From the IMG/VR virus record IMGVR_UViG_3300038548_000112, positions 1-29,738 of that record: a DNA stretch of 29,738 nt; one strand, written 5' to 3'. This document shows, piece by piece, positions 11,837 through 20,923 of this stretch (position 1 is its first letter; each line of letters begins with the position of its first letter). The notes under the pieces are model-generated. The model saw only the letters and a list, made by a program, of their open reading frames with translations. It did not search any database and was not told the origin of the DNA. The translations under genes and the position numbers were made by a program. Source of the DNA: a virus.

Positions 11837-14400
11837 CTATAGGAATTGGGTCTACTACTGTCGGTGGTGACGAAGAAGTAGATGAAGTAACTGTATCTCA
11901 CGAAACAGTCGCGGGTAAAGGCAGGCTCTTGATGGTCGGCCTTGCTTTCAATAATTCCGAGGATGAAGTAGCAACTGGCGTCACTTACGACGGAGTGGCT
12001 ATGGACTTCGTTATTGCTGAGATGCGGGATAATGATTCTCGTGCTGAACAGTGGAGGATGTACGACCCTCCCGTGGGTACGTTTGATGTTGTCGCTACTT
12101 TGGATGCCGTATTAGAAGCTAACAATGGCTTCGTTGTTGCGGCTATAAATTTCACAGAGGTAAACTCCGCCGACCCATTGGGTGCTTCAGCTGCTGCAGA
12201 GGCTGAGACAGATTTTGCAGAGGTTACAGTAGCTTCGGCAGTTGGCGACATTGTCCTGGATACTTTTGCAGCTGAAGATATGGGCATACCCGGACCTCCG
12301 GGTGCTGGGCAGACCGAGCAATGGAATACTGCCGCTGGTAGCGGTACTCGAGAAGAGCACGCTGCTGGCAGTACGAAAGCCGGTGCCTCTCCTAACGTCA
12401 CTATGGAGTGGGATATTGCTGACCCCGATAAGTGGGTGCTGCTTGCTACGTCTATTCAGCCATCAGTAGTTCCTACTGTAGATGCTGGTGGTCCGTATAC
12501 CGGCGATGTTGATGTTCCCGAATTACTCGCTGCTACAGTGACTCCGGGCACTGACCCTGCTCCTACTTTCTTGTGGTCTATTGACTCTGGTCCTGGCGGC
12601 GGGGTGTTCACACCCAGTGCCACGGTTGAAGATCCTAGCTTTGAAGCTGATGCAGTTGGCACATACACACTGAGGCTTACAGTCTCTACTGTAGATGCGC
12701 CAGATGTATTTGACACGGCGAGCTTTGAGAGTGAAAGCGCCTTTACTGCCCCGATAGTAGACGCCGGTGGTCCGTACAATGGCGACTCTGGGCAAGCTAC
12801 CGCTCTCAACGCTACGGTAACTCCGGGCAGTGACCCAACTCCTGCCCTGCTGTGGACGATTGATTCAGGCGGCGCTGGTACGTTCTTACCTAGTGCGATA
12901 GTAGAAGACCCCACATTCACACCTACATTCCCGACAGTAGGTCCGTATACGCTGCGGCTCACTGTTACGCCTAGTGATGGCCCTCCCGTCTTTGATACGG
13001 CTGCTTTTGAGAGTGACCCTGTAGAGCCGATAGTAGACGCTGGTGGTCCGTATTCAGGTACGGTTGACACCCCCATCGCTCTCAATGCTACGGTGACGCC
13101 GGGCACAGATCCTGCGCCTACGCTGTTGTGGACAATTGATTCAGGCCCAGGTACAGGAGATTTCCTACCTAGTGCTACGGTAGAAGATCCTACGTTTACT
13201 CCAGATCTTACTGGCACCTACACGCTCAGGCTTACTGCTACTTCTAGTGATACTGCGCCAGTTTTTGACACCGCCAGCCTCGATAGTCAGGGGTTCGTAC
13301 CTGTTTCAGCACAGAGTGTTGTGGGGATAAAGACTGATAATTTAGGTCGTCCTGTTTGCGCCTTCCTGGGTATAGGTGACCCCCTCCCCGCTGGGGCAGT
13401 ACATCTGGCTGGCGATGCTCTTGCCTTTGACGGCACCTTACTCGTAGCCATTGATGACGGGGCGGCTCCCCGTACTGTGGTCAATGGTCTGCCACACACG
13501 AATAACGGCATTCGCATTGTTATAGAGGCACCGGGGGATGTAAACCTCAATGGTTGGCGTCTAAGAAGTGAGCCCCTGGCTCAGTGCATCAATGATGGTG
13601 CTCCCGGAGTTCCTTTCTACAACAAAGGCTTCGCTATTGATGGCACAGGGCTGATGTTTGTAGTGGATGGTGGACCAGCGCCCACTCCTCCACCGGCTGA
13701 GTTTTTCCCGCCTGCTTTTTCAAATCTACAGCTTTGGTTTGATGTTCAGAGTAACGATGTAACCTTTGGTCCTCTTAGCACTATCAATGGAGTGATTTCG
13801 CTAGACGGCCAAAATGTTCGTGAAATGAATAGTAGAGGTACGGGTGCTGTAGCCATGATTCAAAATGGGGGTAATCCTCCAATAATGCGTGATGATGGTA
13901 GTGGCCCTAATGGAACAAGGTTCCTTGAACACATAGGGACAAATGTGCTGATTTCCAACCCAGACCCTTCATATACTGGCGGGTTGACAGGGTATGCGTT
14001 CTATGTTGTTTGTCGCGCCAATACAATTCCACTCTCAGCCGTGAATAGAGATGCCTATAAGTGGGTTCCCACTCTTCTCTGGGGGAATAATACGGGGAAT
14101 GCTTGGCAAGTAGGGTTTGGATCAACCGCCAGAGTTACTCTTAAATCCATGGTTCTAAATCAGTGGGTCTATTTGTACGGCACGATTGATAACGCCACAG
14201 ATGCTTATGTGGCTAAGGCTTCTGGAGTAGCACAAATATCTGGAACTTACAACACTTACAACAATCCTTTTGTGAATGCAGATGTGCAACTTGGCGAAAG
14301 CAGCATTGATGTAGTAGAGGCAGCATCTTATGACAGAGAGTTGACTTTACTGGAGTTGACTGACTTAGAAACTTATTTTAACGATAAGTTTGGATTGTAA
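11833..14400 (+). CDS. Large virion surface protein: beta domain, three PKD/Ig-like repeats, lectin-like C-terminus
   Basis: 855 residues from GTG at 11833. Residues 1-210 resemble a beta-sandwich module of secreted bacterial proteins (GKGRLLMVGLAFNNSEDEVA; then FVVAAINFTEV; then VGDIVLDTFAAED). Three PKD-like repeats follow, starting at about D217, D310 and D402 with VDAGGPY, each 92-93 residues and ending GTYTLRLTV or similar. After a linker comes a C-terminal domain from about 625, starting SNLQLWFDVQSNDVTFGPLS, with a LamG/concanavalin-like plan and ending in a helix-like DLETYFNDKFG. The gene lies just after the capsid genes, so capsid display with glycan binding is plausible; a tail role cannot be excluded. 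Codons are A/T-richer than those of the capsid gene. Confidence 0.75.
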   Translation: MTIGIGSTTVGGDEEVDEVTVSHETVAGKGRLLMVGLAFNNSEDEVATGVTYDGVAMDFVIAEMRDNDSRAEQWRMYDPPVGTFDVVATLDAVLEANNGFVVAAINFTEVNSADPLGASAAAEAETDFAEVTVASAVGDIVLDTFAAEDMGIPGPPGAGQTEQWNTAAGSGTREEHAAGSTKAGASPNVTMEWDIADPDKWVLLATSIQPSVVPTVDAGGPYTGDVDVPELLAATVTPGTDPAPTFLWSIDSGPGGGVFTPSATVEDPSFEADAVGTYTLRLTVSTVDAPDVFDTASFESESAFTAPIVDAGGPYNGDSGQATALNATVTPGSDPTPALLWTIDSGGAGTFLPSAIVEDPTFTPTFPTVGPYTLRLTVTPSDGPPVFDTAAFESDPVEPIVDAGGPYSGTVDTPIALNATVTPGTDPAPTLLWTIDSGPGTGDFLPSATVEDPTFTPDLTGTYTLRLTATSSDTAPVFDTASLDSQGFVPVSAQSVVGIKTDNLGRPVCAFLGIGDPLPAGAVHLAGDALAFDGTLLVAIDDGAAPRTVVNGLPHTNNGIRIVIEAPGDVNLNGWRLRSEPLAQCINDGAPGVPFYNKGFAIDGTGLMFVVDGGPAPTPPPAEFFPPAFSNLQLWFDVQSNDVTFGPLSTINGVISLDGQNVREMNSRGTGAVAMIQNGGNPPIMRDDGSGPNGTRFLEHIGTNVLISNPDPSYTGGLTGYAFYVVCRANTIPLSAVNRDAYKWVPTLLWGNNTGNAWQVGFGSTARVTLKSMVLNQWVYLYGTIDNATDAYVAKASGVAQISGTYNTYNNPFVNADVQLGESSIDVVEAASYDRELTLLELTDLETYFNDKFGL
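12475..13290 (+). repeat. Three tandem PKD-repeat units in DNA
   Basis: Units begin with GATGCTGGTGGTCCGTAT at 12481, GACGCCGGTGGTCCGTAC at 12760 and GACGCTGGTGGTCCGTAT at 13036. The periods are 279 and 276 bases, all in frame. The second and third units share GATAGTAGACGC before the Gly-Gly-Pro-Tyr codons, so unit loss or gain by recombination is possible. Confidence 0.8.
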
Positions 14401-15872
14401 TGACTAAGTTCATTATAGTAGGTGCTCCAGGACCAGCTACGCTGCCTCCGCCATTTATCAGCGGTTTGCAGCATTGGTGGGACTTCACTGACGCCAGCCA
14501 GGTCTTTCAGGATGTAGGAGGCACAACGCCTTCTGGAGATACTGACCCTATTTTGCGTGTGAATAACAAGGGGTACGACGGACAGCCCCTCATTGACTCT
14601 GACTCAGACCTTACCTACACAGAGAATTTACTTCCGGGCATTAACGTCGGTTCCAATGCGGGTCTGCTCCCCCTGATAACTGTGCTGAATAATGCGTTAT
14701 CTACAGACGGAATAACAGTTGTTCTTATCGTACGTAGCCAGGATAGTGTTACCTCCAATCCTCTAAAGTGGGAGTTTAGTGGAGACGTTTCACAAATTCA
14801 AGCTGACATAGATGGCTCTGGCAACTGGGAAATTCAGTTTGACTTAGCAGACGAAAGAGATACTTTCAAGTCAGTAGTTACGGACGAATTGCTGTCCGTT
14901 TACGGAGCCATCAAGGGTGGTTCTTTAGACTACAAGGCTTCTGGTGCTCCTCTACAATCTGGTTCTAGCGGCTACCCTGTCACTTCTGCAGGGCTTACGA
15001 TCACGGTAGGAGACCTCACTGGTGATATTGCTGAAGTCTTAATTTATGATTTTAAGCTGAGTGTATCTCAACAGGCTGCACTGGACCAGCGAAACAACAC
15101 CAAATACGATGGGTTGCCTGAGTTGATTCCTTCCGGGCCGGTGCCTCCTGCCGTTGGCAATCTTCTACATTGGGTTGATGCTGCTGACGCGGGAACTGTA
15201 TGGGCAGACGCTGGGGGCACCATCCCCGCGACTAACGGTGTCACCGTTGAACGAATTGATAACAAGGGTAGTCGCGGTACGCCGTTCCTGAGAGTAGGGT
15301 TCGGCGGGGTTGAATACAAGACTGGCGTTCTCAACGGTCTGAACGTCATCGAATTCACGTCAATCAGCGGGCAGCTTTCTATCATTGGCGAGACGCCAGG
15401 GCTTCCCATCAGTACAACTGGCTGCACTCTGGCAATGGTCACGCGTCGCATTTCAGCAACTCCGCCCAGTGGTACTCAGATTCTATGGCGGTGGACGCCG
15501 TTCATCGGGGTGCCCGGTCCAGGCTTGCGCCTTGGTAACTTTTTCGCTGATTTAAAGAGCGTCATTGATGGGATACCGGACGAGGTATTTGTCGCTGTGG
15601 CGGCGGTCAATACATGGTACCTCATCTACATCTCGCTTGAGCCATCCGGCTCTACCAATGATGCGAAGTTCGGCAGCCCAGGTCCTGAGATAATAACTCC
15701 GTTCGGTGACCCCACTGATATACCTGACTTTGCAGATTTTCGCTGGAGTACCGGCAGCACGCCTATGGAACATGCAGAGGCATGGTTCTGGGACCGTCCG
15801 TTAACTTTAACTGAACGAGCGGATCTTGTCACTTACGCTAACACGAAGTATGGCGTTCTACCCCACTTATAA
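14400..15872 (+). CDS. Surface protein with two lectin-like (LamG/ConA type) domains
   Basis: 490 residues. Two related domains stand in tandem: one opening LQHWWDFTDASQVFQDVGGT at about residue 23, one opening LLHWVDAADAGTVWADAGGT at about 255. Each then has a VNNKG/IDNKG turn, beta-rich sequence, and a closing helix (QQAALDQRNNTKYDG; ERADLVTYANTKYGV). The same plan ends the upstream 855-residue protein, so three copies lie across the two genes. Such domains usually bind carbohydrate; the target here is unknown. The ATG overlaps the upstream TAA (TAATG), suggesting balanced production of the pair. Confidence 0.75.
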   Translation: MTKFIIVGAPGPATLPPPFISGLQHWWDFTDASQVFQDVGGTTPSGDTDPILRVNNKGYDGQPLIDSDSDLTYTENLLPGINVGSNAGLLPLITVLNNALSTDGITVVLIVRSQDSVTSNPLKWEFSGDVSQIQADIDGSGNWEIQFDLADERDTFKSVVTDELLSVYGAIKGGSLDYKASGAPLQSGSSGYPVTSAGLTITVGDLTGDIAEVLIYDFKLSVSQQAALDQRNNTKYDGLPELIPSGPVPPAVGNLLHWVDAADAGTVWADAGGTIPATNGVTVERIDNKGSRGTPFLRVGFGGVEYKTGVLNGLNVIEFTSISGQLSIIGETPGLPISTTGCTLAMVTRRISATPPSGTQILWRWTPFIGVPGPGLRLGNFFADLKSVIDGIPDEVFVAVAAVNTWYLIYISLEPSGSTNDAKFGSPGPEIITPFGDPTDIPDFADFRWSTGSTPMEHAEAWFWDRPLTLTERADLVTYANTKYGVLPHL

Positions 15873-15884
15873 AAGGAAAATGAA

Positions 15885-16505
15885 ATGAGCACACCACCTA
15901 CAGTTATGGATTCCCGTTTCGTTGACGAGCCGAGCGCCACTGGTGCTCAACGTTTCCGACATGATGAGCGTTTATACGCTACATTCAACACCAAGCCGGT
16001 ATTCGACCAGCATTCTTCCAACGAGAAGGGCAGGCCCATCTACTTGGACAGGGACTTCATTACTATCATTGTCCCTGGCGACAAGCATTCCGTAGTCATG
16101 CGGCAGGCCCGCCCTGTGGATATTCAGCGTTTCCCGAAACAGTACGAGGCTTTCAAGTCTGGCAAGGAAGAGCAGCAGCAGGGCACTCCCTTGGGACTCA
16201 TGCCTTGGATTTCCCCAGGGCGCGTGGAGGAGTACAAGTTTTTCAAGATTGTCACGGTAGAGCAACTGGCGAATGCTTCCGACGAGGGCGGCAAGAATTT
16301 CATGGGTTTCCAGGCCGACAAAGTGAAGGCCAAGGAATACATGGACGCTGCTAATCGCGGCATAGGTGTCCAGGAAATGGAGGACGAGCTTGCCAAACGT
16401 GATTTAGAGCTAGCTGCGCTGAGGTCTCAGATGGATGAGCTCATGGCGGCTAAGGATGCTCAGAAAAGTGACGACGATGTAATCGGGATCACTGTGGAGG
16501 CATAA
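15885..16505 (+). CDS. Conserved phage protein with C-terminal coiled coil
   Basis: 206 residues. The middle has a pattern seen in many phages between head and tail genes: ITIIVPGDKHSVVMRQARPV, then RFPKQYEAFKSGKE, then GTPLGLMPWISPGRVEEYKF and TVEQLANASDE. The last 45 residues form a coiled coil (MEDELAKRDLELAALRSQMD). Exact function is not known to me; a structural or assembly role fits the location. AAAGGA about 8 bases before the ATG sets the start. It shares one base with the next start codon. Confidence 0.78.
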   Translation: MSTPPTVMDSRFVDEPSATGAQRFRHDERLYATFNTKPVFDQHSSNEKGRPIYLDRDFITIIVPGDKHSVVMRQARPVDIQRFPKQYEAFKSGKEEQQQGTPLGLMPWISPGRVEEYKFFKIVTVEQLANASDEGGKNFMGFQADKVKAKEYMDAANRGIGVQEMEDELAKRDLELAALRSQMDELMAAKDAQKSDDDVIGITVEA

Positions 16506-17251
16506 TGCCCTTTCAAATCTTACGTGATGACACGCTAATCAATATCGCCAATCGGGCGCTTGCGGCTGTCGGTTTTCCAGCTCAGACTGATGTGGCGGGG
16601 TCTAACGACCCCGCCGTTCAGCAAATGGTGCAATCTGTGAACCAGGCAGGTACGGATCTGCTTGGTATGCACGATTGGCAGCAGATGTTGAAGACATTTG
16701 AGGTGTCCATTATTGCAGATTTCCCAGGGCAGAGCAGTAAGTTCGTAGACTTGCCCGAAGATTTCTTGATGTTTAAGGACCAGAGCCAATGGAACGTATC
16801 ACAACAGCTCCCTATGATTGGCCCCGTTCTGTCACAGGATTGGCAGCGCGTCACCGTTCGGACAGCCGACTTTGTTACGAGGTTGCTCTGGCGTGTGAGA
16901 GACAACCAGTGGGAGATAAAGAGCCCACCGGAAGATTCACAAGATCTGAGCATGGAGTACATCAGCCAAGGCTACATACAAGATCAAGATGATGCCACGC
17001 TGTTCAAGAATTTCGCTGACAAAAACGGTGATTTGTTCTTAATCGACCAGTACCTGATCTACTATCTGGCTAAAGCGAAGTGGCTGGAGGTCAAGGGCTT
17101 TGATTCAGCCGCTGCCATGCGTGATTTCCAGGTGTCGTTTGAGCAACGGTTCACACAGGACCAGGGTGCTCCGGTGCTCAGCCTGATTAATCGCACTGGC
17201 TACCGATACCTGGATTACTGGAACATACCGGACACGAACTACGGGGTCTAA
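16505..17251 (+). CDS. P22 gp4-like head-tail adaptor (tail accessory factor)
   Basis: 248 residues. In P22, gp4 binds below the portal after packaging and extends the channel. Features seen here are the opening DTLINIANRALAAVGFPAQT followed by a helix with NQAGTDLLGMHDWQQML, a central beta region (FVDLPEDFLMFKDQSQWNVS; then QWEIKSPP), and a closing helical part (FLIDQYLIYYLAKAKWLEVK). A domain opening with helices, the F-x-L-P-x-D-F motif and the length of about 250 residues fit the adaptor family. It sits directly upstream of the nozzle gene, as in P22-like tail machines, with a one-base overlap. Confidence 0.8.
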   Translation: MPFQILRDDTLINIANRALAAVGFPAQTDVAGSNDPAVQQMVQSVNQAGTDLLGMHDWQQMLKTFEVSIIADFPGQSSKFVDLPEDFLMFKDQSQWNVSQQLPMIGPVLSQDWQRVTVRTADFVTRLLWRVRDNQWEIKSPPEDSQDLSMEYISQGYIQDQDDATLFKNFADKNGDLFLIDQYLIYYLAKAKWLEVKGFDSAAAMRDFQVSFEQRFTQDQGAPVLSLINRTGYRYLDYWNIPDTNYGV

Positions 17252-18897
17252 TGCCACTTCAACCGATACCGAAACAGAACGTAGGCGTTGGCATGAGGTC
17301 GGCGCAGACCAATGTCGTCCAGCGAGTGACCCAAGCTGCCCCCACGAATGGGTTGGTATCGCAGAAGCCCCTTGCGAATATGTCACCTGCCGATGCCCTC
17401 CAACTGCGCAACTTCTGGGTGAAGCCATACGGACTAGAGCTCCGTCCAGGCTACCGTATACATCAAAACAAGCTTAATGACCCCGTAAATACACTTATGA
17501 GCTACGAAGCTCTGGTGCCGGGAGATAACAAGCTGTTCGCAGTGACGTTTGAGGGTATCACTGACGTGACCGATAGGCAGGATAACCCTATTCAGCCCGT
17601 ACGTGATGTCACGTTTAGTGCGCAGGTTCCTGGTATCACTGACCAGTGGTCGTGGGTACAGTTCTCAACGGCAGGCGATAACTTCCTGTGTGCTGTCAAT
17701 GAATTCAATGGATACTACACGTATTCTACGAGCACCGGCTGGGTTCAGCATATAGCGGGTGTAGGAGTCGGTGAGATAGATGGCACTGACCCCACCAAGT
17801 GGGATTATGTAATGTCCTGGAAACGGAGGCTGTGGTTTATTGATCGCAATAGCACGAAGGCGTGGTACCTCCCTGTTGACCAGATTGCTGGCGAGGTGCA
17901 AGAGTTTGATTTCGGTGCCTACATTCGTCAGGGCGGCACCCTCCAGCAGCTTGTATCCTGGACTCGTGATGGTGGCGACGGCCTTGATGACTTCCTTATC
18001 GTTATTGGTTCGCAAGGTGACGTCATTTCTTACCAGGGCACAGACCCGGAGAATGCTGACACATTCGCTATGGTGGGCATCTGGGACGTTGGGCGTGTAC
18101 CTACTGGTCGTAGAATTGCCATGAAATCAGGTGGTGACGTTCAAGTCTTATGTGAGACTGGCGTTATTCCACTAAGCGAGCTGTTTACCGGAGCATTGAA
18201 GATTGGCTCTAGTGAGTCAATGGGGTATAATATTCAGACTATCCTGGCTCGTAAGTTAAGCGAGAATTTAGACGAGCCACAATGGGAAATTCTGTACTAC
18301 CCACGTGAAGAGCAACTGATGATTAAGGAGCCGGTCACCATTAACGAGCGAGCAGCTCGTATATGGACGGCCAGTGTTCACAATAATGCTTGGTCACAGT
18401 TGGTCAATCTGCCTGTTCAGACTATGGTAGTCTTTGAAAGCACCATGTATGCTGGTGATCAAGACGGCAACGTCTACGAATTGTTCATTGGCAACAGCGA
18501 TAACGTGGGCTTTGATGGTCTACCCAATGAAGACCTCATTGGCCGAATGCAGACAGGCTTCAGCAACTATGACGTGCCTGAGCTCAAGCGATGCCAGCTT
18601 GTTCAGCCTGTATTCCAGGGCAGTTCCGCCCCTGGTGTTCAGATAAAGATGTACACTGAGTGGGACTTTGATAACCTACAGGGGTCTCCTGCATTCTTTG
18701 CTCCTAACGAGGGAGCTATGTGGGATGTGGACTTCTGGGACCAAGCCTTCTGGTCTGGTTCAGGCAATACCTATGAGGCTTGGGCAGGGTCGGGATGCCT
18801 TGGTAGGTTCCTGTCTCTGTACATGACAGTTCGTGGTCCGGCACGTCTAGTATTCACACACTGGACGCTGTCGTTTGAGATAGGAGGCCTGATGTGA
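17251..18897 (+). CDS. P22 gp10-like tail nozzle / DNA stabilisation protein
   Basis: 548 residues. Proteins of this kind form the hexameric nozzle under the adaptor and seal the packaged genome. The N-terminus (residues 40-80) carries LANMSPADALQLRNFWVKPY and GLELRPGYRIH, the usual opening of podovirus nozzle proteins. The middle is beta-propeller-like, with repeated WDYVMSWKRRLWFIDRNSTK and IVIGSQGDVISYQGTDPENA. The C-terminal part includes MWDVDFWDQAFWSGSGNTYE. Position after the adaptor agrees. The stop overlaps the next GTG start. Confidence 0.85.
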   Translation: MPLQPIPKQNVGVGMRSAQTNVVQRVTQAAPTNGLVSQKPLANMSPADALQLRNFWVKPYGLELRPGYRIHQNKLNDPVNTLMSYEALVPGDNKLFAVTFEGITDVTDRQDNPIQPVRDVTFSAQVPGITDQWSWVQFSTAGDNFLCAVNEFNGYYTYSTSTGWVQHIAGVGVGEIDGTDPTKWDYVMSWKRRLWFIDRNSTKAWYLPVDQIAGEVQEFDFGAYIRQGGTLQQLVSWTRDGGDGLDDFLIVIGSQGDVISYQGTDPENADTFAMVGIWDVGRVPTGRRIAMKSGGDVQVLCETGVIPLSELFTGALKIGSSESMGYNIQTILARKLSENLDEPQWEILYYPREEQLMIKEPVTINERAARIWTASVHNNAWSQLVNLPVQTMVVFESTMYAGDQDGNVYELFIGNSDNVGFDGLPNEDLIGRMQTGFSNYDVPELKRCQLVQPVFQGSSAPGVQIKMYTEWDFDNLQGSPAFFAPNEGAMWDVDFWDQAFWSGSGNTYEAWAGSGCLGRFLSLYMTVRGPARLVFTHWTLSFEIGGLM

Positions 18898-19349
18898 TTG
18901 TCACTAACGGCACTCCCTTCTTGCACAAGTGGCTCAATGAACGAGTCAGTGTGTCATACTCTACAGACTTCCGTGCAATAGGTTGGGCTGAGTATGGTGT
19001 GTTGAAGGCCGTCGTAGGGTATACTGACGCCAATGGGAAGACAGCACAGATACACGTAGCCGCAGAAGGTAAGAACTGGATGCGCCGTGAGTTCTTGTGG
19101 TACACTTTCTACTACCCCTTTGTTCAGCTTGAGCTGAACTGGCTGATTGGAGTGGTCAACGCGAATAACGCCACCGCCCTCAAGATGGACACTAACATAG
19201 GGTTCAAAGAGTTCTGCCGTATACCAGACGGCTACGCTGATGGGGAAGATCTTATTATGCTGCGCCTCCACCGGGAAAGTCCCCGAGTGCAGAGATGGCT
19301 CAGCTTAGGAGAACGATATGGGAAAGGCGTCACCGCCGCCACCGCCTGA
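18894..19349 (+). CDS. GNAT-fold-like protein, possible internal virion protein
   Basis: 151 residues from GTG at 18894, fixed by a perfect AGGAGG site six bases upstream. Residues 78-110 read QLELNWLIGVVNANNATALK and then MDTNIGFKEFCRIPDG; the N-x-x-N-A-x-A-L-x-x-x-x-x-x-GF pattern is the closing motif of N-acetyltransferase (GNAT) folds. T7 gp13, an internal virion protein, has been grouped with this fold, and the gene position just before the internal proteins would suit that role. No acetyl-CoA loop of the R/Q-x-x-G-x-G/A type is obvious, so catalysis is doubtful. It overlaps the next gene by 32 bases. Confidence 0.65.
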   Translation: MIVTNGTPFLHKWLNERVSVSYSTDFRAIGWAEYGVLKAVVGYTDANGKTAQIHVAAEGKNWMRREFLWYTFYYPFVQLELNWLIGVVNANNATALKMDTNIGFKEFCRIPDGYADGEDLIMLRLHRESPRVQRWLSLGERYGKGVTAATA

Positions 19350-20400
19350 TTACGCGGGAGCAGCAGAGGCAACTGCTGAATCTAGCAGAATAGCTACGAA
19401 TCAGCAAATGTACTTCAACCGTCCGGAGGTTCAAACTCCGTTCGGAAGTGAGTCGTGGAGTTACAGCCCTGTCACTGACCCTGTAACGGGCGAACAGTAC
19501 ACTACCGCTCAGCAGACTACTACTCTTGCACCAGAGGCACAGGAGGCACTGAGTAGTCAGCTCCGTATACAGTCGGCTCGCAGCGGCTTTGCTGAGGATA
19601 TGATCGGCCGTGTGGAAGGCGGGTATACAGAAGACCCAAACTTTGACCAGTTCGGGGAGTACACTGGTGCTGCGACTGACGCCAATCAAATACGAGAAGA
19701 CGCGTTTGGTCGTATGCAGAGTCTGTATGCCCCTCAGCGTGAACAAGACCGCAGCAGGCTGGAGACTCAGCTTAGCAACCAGGGCATCCAGCGAGGTACG
19801 AGTGCGTGGGATAACGCCATGCGTTCCATGGGCGATAACGAGATGCGCCAGGACTTGCAGATGATGCAAGGGTCCATGGGCGAGGCTCAGGCCATGCAAG
19901 GTATGGACCAGAGTGCTGCCAATTACGCGAACAACCTGCGCCAGATGCAGATAGCCGAGATGCTTCAGCAACGCCAGACGCCGCTCAATGAGCTGAATGC
20001 TCTGCTTACTGGGCAGCAAGTCAGCGCTCCTCAGATGCCTGGGTTCCAGGCGGCTGGTCGTGCAGAGACTACGGACTACAGTGGTGCCATGAAGAACCAG
20101 ACCGACTACGAAATGGACATCTTTAACGCTGAGCAGGCCAGCAAGGACGCCCTCATGTCTGGTGCCATGAACATGGGCAGTAGCATGATGATGTGCGATC
20201 TGCGTGTTAAGCGCAATCTGGAGCACATAGGCTACTACGAAGATGATATCCCGCAGTACGCCTTCCAGTACCTATGGTCTGACGAGTGGTTTGTCGGCCC
20301 CATCGCTCAGGAAGTGGAGCAGGTACACCCAGAACTTGTGTTTGATCACAATGGTATCAAGCACGTAGACATGAGAGGACTCGGCCATGCCGCAAATTGA
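19318..20400 (+). CDS. Internal/tail protein with C-terminal S74-like chaperone domain
   Basis: 360 residues. The start is set by TAGGAGA five bases before the ATG. Residues 1-10 are proline-rich (ASPPPPPDY); about 60-285 are helical, Gln/Met-rich and low in charge. From C293 the sequence CDLRVKRNLEHIG, then YAFQYLWSDEWFVGPIAQEV and EQVHPELVF, matches the peptidase S74 (intramolecular chaperone) domain, in which the usual motif is S-D-x-R-x-K. In cleaved members the Ser and Lys form the self-cleavage dyad; here the Ser is Cys. It may act as an uncleaved assembly domain. It lies among internal virion proteins, suggesting a virion role. Confidence 0.75.
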   Translation: MGKASPPPPPDYAGAAEATAESSRIATNQQMYFNRPEVQTPFGSESWSYSPVTDPVTGEQYTTAQQTTTLAPEAQEALSSQLRIQSARSGFAEDMIGRVEGGYTEDPNFDQFGEYTGAATDANQIREDAFGRMQSLYAPQREQDRSRLETQLSNQGIQRGTSAWDNAMRSMGDNEMRQDLQMMQGSMGEAQAMQGMDQSAANYANNLRQMQIAEMLQQRQTPLNELNALLTGQQVSAPQMPGFQAAGRAETTDYSGAMKNQTDYEMDIFNAEQASKDALMSGAMNMGSSMMMCDLRVKRNLEHIGYYEDDIPQYAFQYLWSDEWFVGPIAQEVEQVHPELVFDHNGIKHVDMRGLGHAAN

Positions 20401-20923
20401 CCCAAGAATGTTAGCTCAGGCCCAGGCCCTCAGGGGACCGCAGGGCGGGAACCCCTATATGCCGAATGCAAATCCTGCATCTATAGGGGCGACACCTCCT
20501 ATGGCTCCGGCACAACCTGTCGCCCCTCAGGGTCCACCTCCTCAGAGTGGCCTTGGCCTCCCTGGGCAGGGCGGGATAAACGCAGGCATCCCTACGCAGC
20601 TTCAGCCAGGAGCGTCTAACCTCGTGGCAGGTATGCCTCAGGCACAGGAACGCTTCAGCCAAGGCCAACGTCAGGGAGTACAGGCTGATACACTGAGGCA
20701 GAGTGCTTCAGATCCAGCTATGGGCAAGATGGTCGGCAACGTGTATGTTCCTGCCTCTATAACTCAGCACGGTGCTAAGCTCATGGAAGCTTATGTTGTC
20801 CGCCAAAAAGAGAAGGAACAGAAGGAAGAGCGCAGGGGTGCCAGTGAGGAAATGTCCATGCTGCGGTCTGGCTTCCTGGAGTCTTTGAAAGGAGGCGCTG
20901 GTAGCGACGAGGACGAAATCTAA
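20387..20923 (+). CDS. Pro/Gln/Gly-rich hypothetical virion protein
   Basis: 178 residues. The first 75 residues are low-complexity and rich in Pro, Gln and Gly (for example APAQPVAPQGPPPQSGLGLP); the remainder is helical and charged (EAYVVRQKEKEQKEERRG) with an acidic end. No family is recognised. It overlaps the S74-domain gene by 14 bases and shares one base with the next ATG (TAATG), inside the cluster of probable internal and ejection proteins, so a structural or assembly role is likely. Confidence 0.7.
   Translation: MPQIDPRMLAQAQALRGPQGGNPYMPNANPASIGATPPMAPAQPVAPQGPPPQSGLGLPGQGGINAGIPTQLQPGASNLVAGMPQAQERFSQGQRQGVQADTLRQSASDPAMGKMVGNVYVPASITQHGAKLMEAYVVRQKEKEQKEERRGASEEMSMLRSGFLESLKGGAGSDEDEI

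Noticed and set aside
12456-13217. Minus-strand open frame of 253 codons opposite the PKD repeats
   Set aside because: It mirrors the repeated sequence of the PKD units and has no supporting signals.
19418-19440. Stem-loop CGGAG-GTTCAAA-CTCCG resembling a tRNA T-arm
   Set aside because: The loop is shifted by one base from a real T-arm, no acceptor or anticodon stem surrounds it, and it lies within a well-supported coding sequence.
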